Origin: Corinectria fuckeliana
Lineage: Eukaryota > Ascomycota > Sordariomycetes > Hypocreales > Nectriaceae
Reading direction: 5' to 3'
DNA length: 64,000 nt
NCBI GenBank assembly: GCA_019137255.1
Contig: WPDH01000123.1
Coordinates: forward strand, 62,001-126,000
The position numbers and the translations under genes are program-made. Below the pieces are notes generated by a model. That model was not told where the DNA came from. It worked only from the letters and a program-made list of their open reading frames with translations, and did no database searches. This document shows, piece after piece, positions 34,043 to 45,855 of this stretch; the stretch's first letter is position 1; each line of letters begins with the position of its first letter.

Positions 34043-37000
34043 TCATGCGAGCCCAAGGAACTTAAGCGCTTTGCGGTTGTTGCCTTTGCGGATCTCTGGC
34101 TTCTTCATCAGGGTTGGCATAATTCGCTGGTCTTCCTGGTCCCAGTCGCTGTCGCTCAGATCAAGGCTCAGGACCGACTCGCAATCAATGGTTGATGGCT
34201 TGCTTCGCGACTTGCTTCTGCTGTCCCTGCTCCTTGTTGACTTGGAAGTCTTGACAGTTTCAGAAATGGATGCCGCCCTCGATGGGATGGGGGGCGAACC
34301 CAATCTCGGAATGAGGCCCGGCGACCAAGCCGGGCTTTGCGGTCCTGACGCCATTCGGGGGAAGGGAGAAAATGTGCCCTGAAGTGGTGCTGGCCGAGTC
34401 TTCTCCTTCTTTGGGGTCGTCCTCTTAGGCGACTCAGGAGTGTAAAATGGAGAGATCTCATATAGAATCTTCAAGACTGTCGAGACGAATGTCGTAATTT
34501 CCGATTCGCTCGCAGTTGACGTGAGCAGGAAATTAGCTTTCGAAACCGTGATATCGTGGGATGGTCCAGATGGCGCCAAAGATGACCCATACCGACCTGT
34601 ACAGCCTTGATCTGGGCTATTGATGGAACCCGTTCCACGGAGGTTGGTAAAAGGTAGGTCCTTGCTGCTGGAATCCACAATCTGGGCCACCTTCATCAGG
34701 TCAACACCGACAAGCTTTTGCAAGGCCAGCATGGTAGGGAGATGCTCCTGAGGGTACTCCAAGAGGAGAAACCTGACCTCTGAGTGAAGGGCGAGGTACG
34801 TCTCAAGATGAGGAACGATAAGGGTGGCCAGGAGATACGGATTGGCAAATGGGTTATCGTGTGCTTGGTTGGTTAGGGGCTGAGCGGTGAATGCTTGCAT
34901 GGCATTGGCGAGAAGATATCTAGACAATGTTAGTGTAAGAAGACACCTGGGCGCGGGTGATGGCAAACCTAAAGTCTAGCCTTCCACTGCGACTCATCCC
35001 GCTAGCCTTGGTTCCAAGTTTCTCTAGTTGTCCGGTGATGGCAGAGGCATAATCTTTCTTGACGCCTCTCTGGGCCCCAATAGCGAAGATCTGATCCATT
35101 CTGCGGTTGTTTTCCTGTGCGCTGTCCGACTCGGCTTGTCGGAAGATTGGCCTCCACAGCCCTTCAAGCTCGGGGAGGAGTGGGAATTCGAACTGGCGAT
35201 AGCCCTGTGTTTCTGGCGGGAAGTGATCCTTCAGGATAGAGCGGAGTGAGTTTTGGATCGCGACCGGAGTCTGCTGGCTGGTGATGTTGAACTCGTGAAT
35301 CTTCTCGTGTGTTTCCAGAATGGAACGTGGAGGGGGTGTATGGGCTGGGGTTGGCGGCCGTTCAACTTTCAGGATTGGCGTCTTCTCCAATGGCTTCGCT
35401 GCCTTGGGTTTCGTCTGGCGCCAAGTAGGTTGCACGTAGGCGAAGGGGTCATACTCATCAGTGTAACTGTTGTGAGCGATAACCTCTACAACTGGCTCCT
35501 GGAATGATTCGTTCATATGTTCAGGATCTTTGACGGTCTGAGACCGTGGCGTGCCAGGGACAGGAGTATGAGCCTCGTCAGCTTCGGATGTAGCCGACGA
35601 GTGAGAGACCATCGGGTAGTTGCCAGTTCTGAAACCTCGGATAACTGAGTCAAAAACAACATCTGGCGCCTCGTCCTTGAAGATCACAACGAGATCTTCC
35701 GTGAGGGGAAGAACTGGCTTGAAGGACCCCTCATGCTCGGGGATCTCCTCGGCATCCGTACCTCGATCGACATAAGAAGCTCTTGCTGGCTTTCGCTTCT
35801 TTTCCAAAGGAACGGGAGCCATCTCGACAATAGCGAAATTAGATCTCACAACAATGGCCCGCGGTCCTCCGACGTAGCTCAGTCTGCTAGGTCGAGGGTC
35901 TTTGGAGCTTGTGAGGACCATGCAAGAGGGTCGGTGAGGTTCAGATGGCGTCTCTTGCTCAAAGGTACGCCCAGGTTCCCTTTCCGGCTCTGTCGTGTCT
36001 GACGGGATGCAGAGATCCCGGTACTTGGGGGCGGCAGGGTAGATTCGATCGAGCGATTTGACTTTGGTCAAGGTTGCCCTGCGACTAGAGAGCCGCAAGT
36101 CTAAGAGCGATGCTTCACCGTACACGACATTATCTGTGGAACGGATACCGAACACTTTGGATCCTGGAGTGAATACTTCAGGACCAAGAGGCGCCTGCGC
36201 CACGAGAGCTGCATATGCCTCACCAATGCAGCTGGGCGATCTGGGGTACGGCAGGTTGGAGGAAGGCTGTAAAATGGGTTTGAACCCGTAGAACACTTCA
36301 TCCGAGGGCCTTTCGTAGTGTGTGATGGTAAACGTCGATGATCGAGAAGCCCGAGAGCTCAGCTGGGAACTTCGCTTAGAGTAGGCCTCCTCGACCGCCT
36401 CGTCGCACAAACTCTCAGTATCCTCCTGCGGGTTTTGGGCACCAAAGACAAAGAACGGAGCAGCGTCGCCAAAGTTGTCGGTGTATCCATACAGCGGCAA
36501 ACTGTTGCTTCGTGGGCGGAAAACTCCAGTTAAGTCCATATCGTTGGTGGGCTGCAGATTTGCCGTCTGTCGATCCAAGGCATCGGCAGCTCGCATCGCC
36601 CTTGTTATGGGGTCCTCGAACTCCTCGGTGAAGTCATGCTCGCAGAAGTACTCAAAGGTGTTTCGTTTCCTCCAATATCTAGCTGGGTTGTCGATGCCAG
36701 CCATGCCATCCTTGATCAAGTGTTTGAAGATGGCCTCGGCCAGGTTGTAATCTCCGTTGGTCTCGTGTTGCATGATGGCCTTGATACACAAAGCTTGTGC
36801 GCCGAGAGTACCGCCGTTCATGAAAACTAGACGCTTGCTGTTGGGAGTCGACCCTTGTAGGAAGGCCTGAGCAGCTTTGTTTCGGGTAACGAGAGCATCG
36901 TGGGTCTTTTTGACATAAATGCGTGCGTCGAAGCATTCCTGGCGATCATGGTTCGAAACATAACTTTGGACACCTGGGAGAATGAGGAGTTGAGGAGAGG

Positions 37001-37088
37001 TGGGGAGTAGGCGCAGTTGAGTCGATATTGTCTCAGCATGGCCCTCGAAAGCGACGATGCTGCCGAGGAATTCCTTGCTGGTTGTCAT
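34043..37088 (-). CDS. Large Ser/Pro-rich fungal protein (gastric mucin-like)
   Basis: Minus-strand exons 37088-34969 and 34919-34043 encode 998 residues. The intron (34920-34968) is only 49 bases, with a GTTTGC donor, a CACTAAC branch point and a CTAG acceptor; without splicing the protein would stop 14 residues later. The N-terminus (about 1-190) is an ordered domain with VAFEGHAETISTQLRLL and ARYWRKRNTFEYFCEHDF. A long, mostly disordered Ser/Pro/Glu middle follows, then a conserved helical block (RYLLANAMQAF..HLETYLALHSEVRFLLLEYP) and a basic, Ser-rich tail with SRSKSRSK. In filamentous fungi similar proteins are often labelled gastric mucin-like from composition alone. There is no signal peptide, so it is probably intracellular. 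I cannot assign a function. Confidence 0.85.
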
Positions 37089-40000
37089 GGTACGTGTGAG
37101 ACGTGGGCCGTCCGAATCTATAAGGGACAGAAGGGAGAACGGCAGTAGCCGAGTAGTGAGGTCGAAGTAGAACAGATTATACCCGAATAGTCGCTGAATA
37201 ATTTGAGCGCATAAGTAGCGGGGATGTGGAAGAACGAAATGAGTAGAGAAAAAAGGGAGGCCCTAGGTATTCAGGTCCGTTGCATAATGTGTGCCTTGAT
37301 GGATGGTGAGGTGAGTGTAAACTGAGGTGAGGATGATCGAAACCTTGGAGCACGCAGTTGTCGAGGGGTGCATCTCACAAGAAGGGGAAGAAAAGAAAGG
37401 GAAGCTCAAAGTGGTGAAGGAGGAAGAGAGCGAGAAACAGAGAACGAGAGAGGTGGATGGATGGAGGCACTGGAGCACTTGCGAGGCAGGTGTTGTCCAG
37501 GCGGATAGGAACGAGGAAGGAGCGGCCTGGCAACCTTGCTATTAGTATATGGCACCAAGACGGCAGGAGCAGTGACACCCCGTTTGCGTCTGGCAGGTCC
37601 TCTCTCTCGGATCTGTGTCTTCACTGCACACTTCACATAGCTACTGCACGCAGATGCAAGCCACTTGGCCACTCGAGGGGAAGTGGGCGTAATTATCCGT
37701 TGCAATCCTCACAAGCTCGACGGATGCAACGGGAACGGCATTGCTACAAGCTTGACGGCCAACCAGTTAGTAGCAGAGTTTCTTTTTTAGCAGCGCTCTA
37801 CGACCCTTGCCTAGGCGGCTAAGCACGAATCATCTTGTATACGCCCTGGGCCACAGCGGCGTGTCCACAACCAGAGAGGCCATTCTACTTCGTACCTACC
37901 AGATGCTCTTCCACGGCCAGATCGCACTTACTACTTACCATATAACTAGAGGCTACGGCGAGGACAAGGGGTTGGATGAGGGGACCAGGGGACAGCCGTG
38001 GAGACTACGGTGGAGCAGGGGAGGAATCCAAACTCCCCGCGATGTTGGCTCTGTGTATCCCGGCGTCTTCATGGGTCACCGGTAATTTCTCTGCCGTATT
38101 GTTGGCTGTAGGCGTTGGCGGCACCCAGATCCTCGTCGCTTGTACGTTGACGCTTGTACCGTTCATGGCGACGTGCATCGCCGCTCCGGTCAGCCTCCGG
38201 CCACTGCCTGGCCATTCTCGAGATGCCTGCCAGCAGCCCTTACCGTGCATCTCGTTCCGGCGGCCATGGGCCGTACTATGTAGGGAAGACGGCAGAAGGC
38301 ATGGATGATATGGTCGATGTGACACCAAAGGCTGCTTCCATCAAATTCCTGCATGGGCCGGTATCCTGTGCGGCTTCAAACTCAAGACATGTCTGACCTC
38401 GTGTCGAGAAGGTGCAGCAAGTGTCGATGGCACCAGGGCCGAGTGTTGACTGTTCCTGGATCCAGCTGCACACCAGGCTGCCAGGATGGTACGCGGTATA
38501 CACATATCGACGCACACACGACATGATGGCATGGCTGGAGATTACCAACCCCTGTGTTCTGGTTGCTCCGTAATTGGGATGTGATGTTTGCCATTGAACT
38601 TGGACATCACCAAAGCCACTAACCTCCCTTGGTCCCTGTCGACCAATAAGTGGGCAGTTCACCCCAGAAGCCTATTGCTCAAAAGCCAAGGGTCAGGGTA
38701 TATCGACAGGCCGTCCTCTCTGCATGAGACCAATCATGCCAGATTCCCCCACGTCACAGTCAGGGGTGTGATAGACTAATGTACCAAACTTCGACCTACA
38801 TGGGCAAACCGGCAACTTGAGCCTTGTTTGTTTGGTCGAAGGGCTCTGATCTACGTTGCATGTCGGGGTCAAGTCCTGAATCGTCAACGAGCCCCGGCAT
38901 CGCCTTGCGCCAGCTATGGAGCCCTAGCCCTTCAATGCCGATCGCATTCAGCAAGATGGCCTCATCAACAGCCTTGTCTAGTAATGGCAGTGATGATGGT
39001 GTCAATGGCAGCAAATACCGTACATCGTGACGCCCTCTGGTGGTGATTGCGCCGTGGTGGGTTTGCTAGGGGTGGGTTGCGAGGGCTGAGAAAGAATTAT
39101 CCATTTGATAGATTCGATAGCAAACTTGCTTAGCTGATCTCGATTCACCTCGGGGTCTAGCTTTGGCAGCGTTTCACTTAGATGTAGGAAGCGATCCCAG
39201 GCGCTAGCTCGACGCGGCTGTTTCCCTTCCCTGCCCCTAGGGCGTGATGATGTTTGCTCGCTCAGCTACGTAAGCTCTGCATCGAGGAAAAGCAACGACT
39301 AGGCCAGGGTAGGCGAAGACAACGGAGGGCTTTGGGCGCAAGCGATAGTGGGCGGTGTGTGCTGATTAGTACGTACTGAAGATATCGGTTGGCGTGGTGC
39401 GTTTGAGGTTTCGATGGACTGTGAGACAGTTCCTCAAAGGCGTCTCTTCTCTAAGAACAGTGAAAGGACGGATCTATCGTGATTGCTTGATTGCTCTACC
39501 ACTATGTATGTAGCGCTTGGGAATTTGGCGTTCCCATCTTAATCCTGGCTAGCGGCCGGCAGTCCGTTGTACGACTCCGTATATCGGCCCGGCGCCTCGT
39601 CGTACTTAGGCGTTCACCTGGCTGCCTAAGCGACACGCTTGCGAGTGTCAGGTCGACCGACTACGAGCTACAAGGGCATCATTCCGGCTTGAGCCTTTGA
39701 ACGGGGTCTTCGATACGGGTCCTGGCCGCTCCTGTATCAAAGCCAGAGTCTACAGAGGCACAACTAAGTCCTCTTCCCGCCTGCACGCGCCAAGCCTTTG
39801 AACGCCGAGGAACTAGTGCTATTCTGTCCCGCCCAGGATCTATCTAGGGGGGTTTGTCCATCCTCTAACTAAGCCTATCCATGGCCGTCTGCGGTGAACC
39901 GACGGCTGTCGACATCGCAATCCCACAGCAAAACCGAGTGGCAACTTCCTGGTAGTTACCGCCATTCAAGGAACCCGGTACCCCAGTCGGGCTATCGAGA

Positions 40001-41449
40001 CCCGACGACCCGGATTCACGCTGCATATTGTAGACGTGATCCCCAGTCGATTCGCGATCCCACAGCGTAGTAGTATCGACGGCATGCATGCGATGGCGGG
40101 ATACGACAACACAAAGAAGCAAAGAAGCAAAGAAGCCCCAAATGTGACCATTACAGCCAAGCATCATGGCCCGCTCCTAGCGCTGCATTCAGTGCTGGGT
40201 CTGACGCTGGGCTGGATAGCCATGCTCCTTGCTCCCACCGTATACTGGAAAATGCGGCCGCGCTGGATAGCAGCACTAGGTGAAAATTTGCGTGCTGCGT
40301 TACACTCACAAACCTTCCTATGCAGAGGCACTGGATTTGGACACGGCGGCATGTGTGCTACCGGCTTGTGATTTCTCATCGGTAGGACGCACGACCTTGC
40401 CGGTACGTTATACGAGGAAATACCGGCGTCAAACGTCGTCGATACCTCTGACGTTACTCCATGCTCCGTACGAAATCAGGATTTCATTAGCGCAATCTCA
40501 TGAGAGAAGCGAAGCCGCCTTAATAAGGGGGGGGGGGGGAGGGGTTTCAGCTGAAAGTACAAACAGACATCCTGGCTGGGCTCATCGCTCAGTTTAACAC
40601 ATCAGAGCAAGAAACCAACAAGTTTCCGGCCTGCGACACTTTGGGCCATATGGCTGGAAGCCTGTCCCCGGCTAATGGGACATTAGTCTGATGCTAATTT
40701 TGCTCACCATGTCGCTGAAGAAGATGTTATTGATGTCCGCGGACTGTGGGCATGTCAATCACTCAGCTTATCACTTATGACACCATCCCATAGTCCGATC
40801 AGCAACTATGTACACCCTGTCAGAAATCCAGATCATATCGGCCCCTAGCCTAGAGAGTCAGTCATTCTCTCTTACCTTGCCCGAATCGCCAGACCCCGAA
40901 AATATACGGTAATACTTCGTACAGTGTGCGTATCTCGGTCAAGGCTAGCACGAGGCCTCGAGGAAAACACCGATGTCTAATTCCTGCAGGGATAAAAAGA
41001 GACCAGTGCTCAAGACATTCCCACGGTGGGCTAATTGCCGGAGTGATGAGGCTCCTCGTGGTAGCCACGCAGAGCTTGGTATAGTCAGCGGTGCTCTGGT
41101 TTAGATTTACACATGGCACGCTTAAGTTACTCCAGAGACCGCTGAGGATTTTCTCAAAGGAGCCGAGACATGACGCAGGGGTGTGTTGTGCGTGCTATTT
41201 TAGCTCTTCCCAGCCCGGTTGGTGATACAGCGAGAGCAGATGCATTTGTCACCGCTAAACTGAGGCTGCCGGCGTTTAGCTGGATTTGGGTTACACGTGT
41301 GTCAGAGCTTCGAAGCAGCCTCGAAGCAAGCCTTAGGAGGGAAGGCTGGGAAAAGGAAATCACGGTTACACGAGGTGAGGAGGCAAAGCGATTCGGAGGG
41401 TTTCATGCGCCCCCCGTTGATCGGAGTCTTCTTGTTGACCCCGTTGGGC
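37089..41449. other. Gene-poor stretch of 4.4 kb
   Basis: No open frame here has coding character. Contents include TACTTCGTA words at 37886 and 40913, three tandem copies of AAAGAAGC at 40113-40136 and a 13-base G run at 40527-40539. The left end should hold the promoter of the gene at 34043-37088. Confidence 0.5.
40527..40539 (+). repeat. 13-base G run, followed by A and GGGG
   Basis: An uninterrupted run of 13 G in a gene-free stretch, immediately followed by AGGGG. Confidence 0.9.
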
Positions 41450-42767
41450 CTAATCGTCCATGAGCTCTGCCAGCTCGGCTTCCTCTTCTGCCGTCAGCTG
41501 ACTTTCTGCTTTGTCCTCTTCGGTCTTCTGCACACCAGCCTTGGCCGCCTCCTCGATCTTGATCACCATCTCGTCCAGCTCCGACTTGCTCAGTGGCCAA
41601 GTCCGGATCGTGCCGTCGATGCTTACGCTGCAGACCTTGCGGCCTGTACCCCGCGCATCCCGTAGCATCACCAGGTCGGTGATCTCCTCGTAGTGTCCGA
41701 CGAGGGTGGCATATAGCTTTCCCGACGAGCGATCCCACACCTTGACGTCCTCGTCCCGGCCGGCCGTAATCACCCACTGGTCCGTGACGGCCACGGCTCG
41801 CACGTAGTCGCCGTGCTCGAAGCTGTCGTCCGCGACGAAGTGCCGCGACCGCGCCAAGCACTTTGCTGTGCCATCGGCGCTAGCCGTCCACAGATCTGCA
41901 TCATCGCTCGTGTCGTCGTAGACGAGTCTGTAGACACTTGTCTCATGCTCTTGGACGGCGAGCCGCTCAGCGTCGGGCCGGTCATGGAACGACTCGGGCA
42001 GCTGCTCGTAGTCTTCGAGCGTGATCTTCCACCGGCGGATATTGGGGTCGCTGCTGGCGCTGGCAACGACCACGGCATCCGCGGTGCTCAGCACGGGGTC
42101 GACGGTGAGGTGCTGGACGGCGAGCATGGTGGACGAGGAGTCTTGCAGCGTTTGTAGGCGGCGGCCCGTCTCGGTGTCCCAGACGATGATCTTCTTGTCG
42201 GCACCGCCGCTGATGAGCACGTCCTTGCCCGAGACGTTGGCGCAGACGACAGCCTTGACGAAGTCGGCGTGGCCGCTGAACTTGCGCCCCGGCCGGGACG
42301 ACTCGATGTCCCACGACCAGATGTCCTTGTCCCACGAGCCCGCGAAAACAGTCTTACCGTCCTTACCCCCTATCGCGAGGCACGTCACAGGGGTTTGGGG
42401 GCCATGGTAGGTGGTCTTTGGGGCGGACAACTGAAAGCCAAGTCAGTCGTGATATAATCCGGACTGCATCGTTGCAGCCCACCCCAAAAGGTCTCATACC
42501 TCAAGGCTAACGCGGCGGACGAAGCCGGCCGACTCGGCGATGAAGACGGAGGTGAGCGGGGAGGCCGGGTCCGGGATGGCGGCGAGGATCTTGGACTTCA
42601 TGACAACAGGGTCGCCGTTCTTGTTGCCGGCCTTGGCGGCCTTTCGCTGCTGCTGGGCCTGCGAGGCACTGTCGTTCCTTGTCAGCGATCTTGCCTGGCT
42701 TTGCGATGCAGGTGGTAATGCCGACTCACTCAGTCTGGAAGAAGTGGTCTCGGTCTGTAGATTGCAT
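41450..42767 (-). CDS. WD40 repeat protein, unknown function
   Basis: Minus-strand exons 42767-42730, 42668-42500 and 42430-41450 encode 395 residues. It starts MQSTDRDHFFQTD, followed by a Gln/Lys-rich stretch, then VFIAESAGFVRRVSLE and a series of WD40 blades (GSWDKDIWSWDIESS, GGADKKIIVWDTETG, TAGRDEDVKVWDRSSG, VSIDGTIRTWPLS). I count about six or seven blades, enough for one propeller. The acidic tail ends EEEAELAELMDD. WD40 propellers are protein-binding platforms, and I cannot tell which complex this one serves. There is no signal or membrane segment. It is head-to-head with CTF4 across 433 bases, so the two may be co-regulated. Confidence 0.87.
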
Positions 42768-43200
42768 GACTGGGGCTTGGGGGTTTCTGCACTCTAGAAG
42801 CGTGTTGCCGATGAGAAATGAGAAGAGCTTTTTTGTTGAAACAAAGGAGATAAATACAAGAAAGGAGGTTGCTCGGCCTTGCTGAGCTGTTGGGTGTGGC
42901 TCTTGAAATGTGATGCCGTCTATACCGCCCAATATCTATGAGTCGCTTGTTAGGCCTCAGTGGCTAATTTTTGGTGGAGCAGCTGCCACCAGCTGTCCAC
43001 TCCATCCGTCAATTAAAAAATAATGGCGGGGTCCATCGCGACTCGTTAAGTGCGACGCGCTCCAGACGCGTCTCCCTTGGCCATTCACCCCGGGCAGCTT
43101 TACATTGCCATTCCACAAACACAACCCGCAATATCTCCTAGAACCACGAATTCACAACGAAAGCAACCTCCTCAGATGCTCCTCGAATCTTAGCCACACG
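42768..43200. promoter_or_regulatory. Bidirectional promoter: WD40 gene / CTF4
   Basis: 433 bases between two divergent start codons. It contains an MCB-type palindrome at 43064-43073, closer to CTF4. Confidence 0.65.
43064..43073. promoter_or_regulatory. MCB-like palindrome AGACGCGTCT upstream of CTF4
   Basis: A 10-base perfect palindrome centred on ACGCGT (43066-43071), about 130 bases before the CTF4 start. ACGCGT is the MluI cell-cycle box recognised by the Mbp1-Swi6 (MBF) complex, which in yeasts drives DNA replication genes at G1/S. Ctf4 is a replisome protein, so the match is biologically sensible; binding is not shown. Confidence 0.55.
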
Positions 43201-45855
43201 ATGGACTCGACTCTCGCCCCTCGGCCGTGGCCCCGTTCGGCTTTCACCCAGGGCACCACGCGCTGCGCCTACACGCCCGACGGCTCCCGCCTCGTCACCG
43301 TCGGCTCCAACAATACCATCCGCCTCTACACGACGGGCTCTGATGGGGAGCCTACCAATATCGACGACTGCCAGGAGCAGAATGTCGCCGTCGCCGCTAC
43401 CGACCGCTTCTTCGTCGTCGGCTCCGAGGACTGCACCGTCAGTCTCTACTCGCTCGAGTCGGCCGCCTTTGAGAAGTTCCTGCTGCGCACCACGATGCCC
43501 GTGCGAGACGTGGCCCTGAGTCCGGACCACCAGTGGTGCGCTGTTGCGAGCGACGAGTTGAGCGTCAAGCTGGTCAATGTCCAGGATATCATGCAGGTGC
43601 GCCATCTGCGCGAGCACGGCCGAGCGGTACGGCACGTCAGTTTCGACCCCCTAGGCCGCCTCGTGGCGCTTTCCGGCGTGGACGGCATCATCTACGTCTA
43701 CTCGCTCACGGCCGAGGAGCCGGAACTGATTCGCAAGGTGGACGGCGTCATCGGGGCGTTGGACGCGGAGGACGATGCGTCGGCGCGTGTGGCCTGGCAC
43801 CCCGACGGCCGAGCGTTTGCGGTGCCGACGCCCACAAAGGACATCCAGATCATCTCCAAGAACGACTGGGAGAAGCAACGGTGCTTTTCGAACGGCCACT
43901 TGAGCGATATCACGGCGCTGGCGTGGTCGCCCAACGGCGCGATGCTTGCGTCGGCGAGCAAGGATGGCAAGCTGCTGGTCTGGGAGACGAAAACGCAGAG
44001 CGTCATTGCCCGACATGACTACATGAACATCCTCGACCTTGCGTGGCACCCGTCCAAGAACATCCTCTCCTTCACTACGGCGGACGGAGAGCTATACATC
44101 TATCCGGAGATCCTGACAGACCAGTACTCTCCCTTGCTGAAGCTGGCCACGCAACCAGCGCCCTTCATCCACGATCCCCGCGCCGAGATATCTGGCAACG
44201 GAAGAGTCCCCCAGCACAAGCACCAGGACATTCCCTCGCGCCCGCGACGGGACTCGCTAGGGAGCCTCGACTCCTTCCTCCAAGATGCCGACGGGTACGG
44301 AGACGACGATTTCGTGATAGATGATGATGGCGCCGGATACGCCATCGGCGGAGGCCAAAAACGAGGCCGAGATGGTGAGGATTTGGGCGGCGAACCCTCC
44401 AATAAACGCCGTCACCTTCTCGAGCCGCAATATCACGACTCGTTCCAGCCTGGCTCGACTCCCTGGAGGGGCAACCGCAAGTACCTCTGCCTGAACCTCA
44501 TCGGCTTCGTCTGGACCATCGATCAGGATTCGCACCACACCGTCACCGTCGAGTTCTACGACCACGAGTTCAACCGCGACTTCCACTTCACCGACACCTT
44601 CCTCTACGACAAGGCCTGCCTCACCGAGCATGGCACTCTCTTCTCCAGTCCGCCCAAGGACGACGCCCCGGCTACTGTTTTCTACCGGCCACACGAAACG
44701 TGGACGCAGCGCGCCGACTGGCGTACGGAGCTGCCCCGCGGCGAGTCCGTCACCGCCATGTCCCTGAGCGAGTCCTTCATCACTGTCACCACGAGCGCCA
44801 ACTACGTGCGTGTCTTCACCCGCTTCGGCATGCCCTACCGTGTCTATCGGCCCAAGAGCACACCTACTGTGACGTGCGCAAGCTGGCAGGACTATGTCCT
44901 GACAATCGGCAACGGGCCTGTTGGTCCAGACGGCAACACTCGTCTCCTGTATACCATCGAAAACGTCAAGCGGGATGAGATTTGCCAGAACGAGGATACC
45001 GTAGCTCTGCCTGACGGCGCGACCCTCAAGAGTGTCTTCTTCTCAGACAACGGTGTAAGTCAACAGACACGCCCTCGAACAATCCCCGGGAGGAATCTGG
45101 TAGCTAACGATGCCTTCTAGGATCCCTGTATATATGATTCCACGGGTACGCTTCTTACACTGCTTCACTGGCGGCAGCCGTCTCGAGCAAGTTGGGTGCC
45201 GCTGCTCGATACGAAGCTGCTCCCGCGCCTAGCCTCGGGGCGCAAGCACGAGCACTACTTCCCCATCGCTGTGGCAGACAACAAGTTTCACTGTATTATC
45301 CTCAAGGGCGGTGACCAATACCCCTATTTCCCCCGTCCTCTTCTCTCCGAGTTTGACTTCTCCGTACCCCTGACGTCAGGACCCAAGGAGAAGAAGAAGA
45401 AAGCAAGGGAAATTTCCGACGGCGATGTCGCTGACGAAGGGGAGGGCACGGGCAGGGAAAAGGAGAAGGATGACGAGGAAGATGGGGAGGACGACGACGA
45501 CGACACGGAGTCGCGGAAGCTAGAGCAACAGTTCCTGCTCCGCGGGCTACAGGTAGCTCAACTGCGTGATCTGGTCGACTCCACGTCTGGCAGCCACACT
45601 CAGCGCTCTTTGCTCTCGCGGCTAGAGCTCGAGATTGACAAGACGCTGCTGCAGCTGCTCGCCGTCGAGTGCCGCGAGGGCGAGGAACGCGGAATGCGCG
45701 CGCTCGAGATGGTGGAGCTGATGCGCGACCGCACGGGCAGAATGGCCGAGGCCGCCGGTAAGGTGGCCGAGCGATACGGCCGGACCATCCTAGGCGAAAA
45801 GATCCGAGAGCTAGGAGAGAAGCGAGTCAACGGTATGGAAGAGGACGACTTTTGA
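43201..45855 (+). CDS. CTF4: Replisome adaptor Ctf4 / And-1 (SepB)
   Basis: Trimeric hub that couples the CMG helicase to DNA polymerase alpha and other factors at replication forks; also needed for sister-chromatid cohesion. Exons 43201-45054 and 45121-45855 encode 862 residues. The N-terminal third is a WD40 propeller (from TRCAYTPDGSRLVTVGSNN to LLKLATQ). A disordered linker with an NLS-like KRGRDGED..KRR region follows. Then comes the Ctf4/SepB second propeller (WRGNRKYLCLNLIGFVWTID through DPCIYDSTGTLLTLLHW). The C-terminal helical bundle follows a very acidic run around residues 733-746. There is no HMG box, as in yeast and unlike animal And-1. The donor GTAAGT and acceptor TTCTAG keep the frame. 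Confidence 0.94.

Noticed and set aside
43105..43200. Possible upstream extension of the Ctf4 reading frame
   Set aside because: The frame is open, but there is no in-frame ATG before 43201 and MDSTLAPRPWP is a better start.
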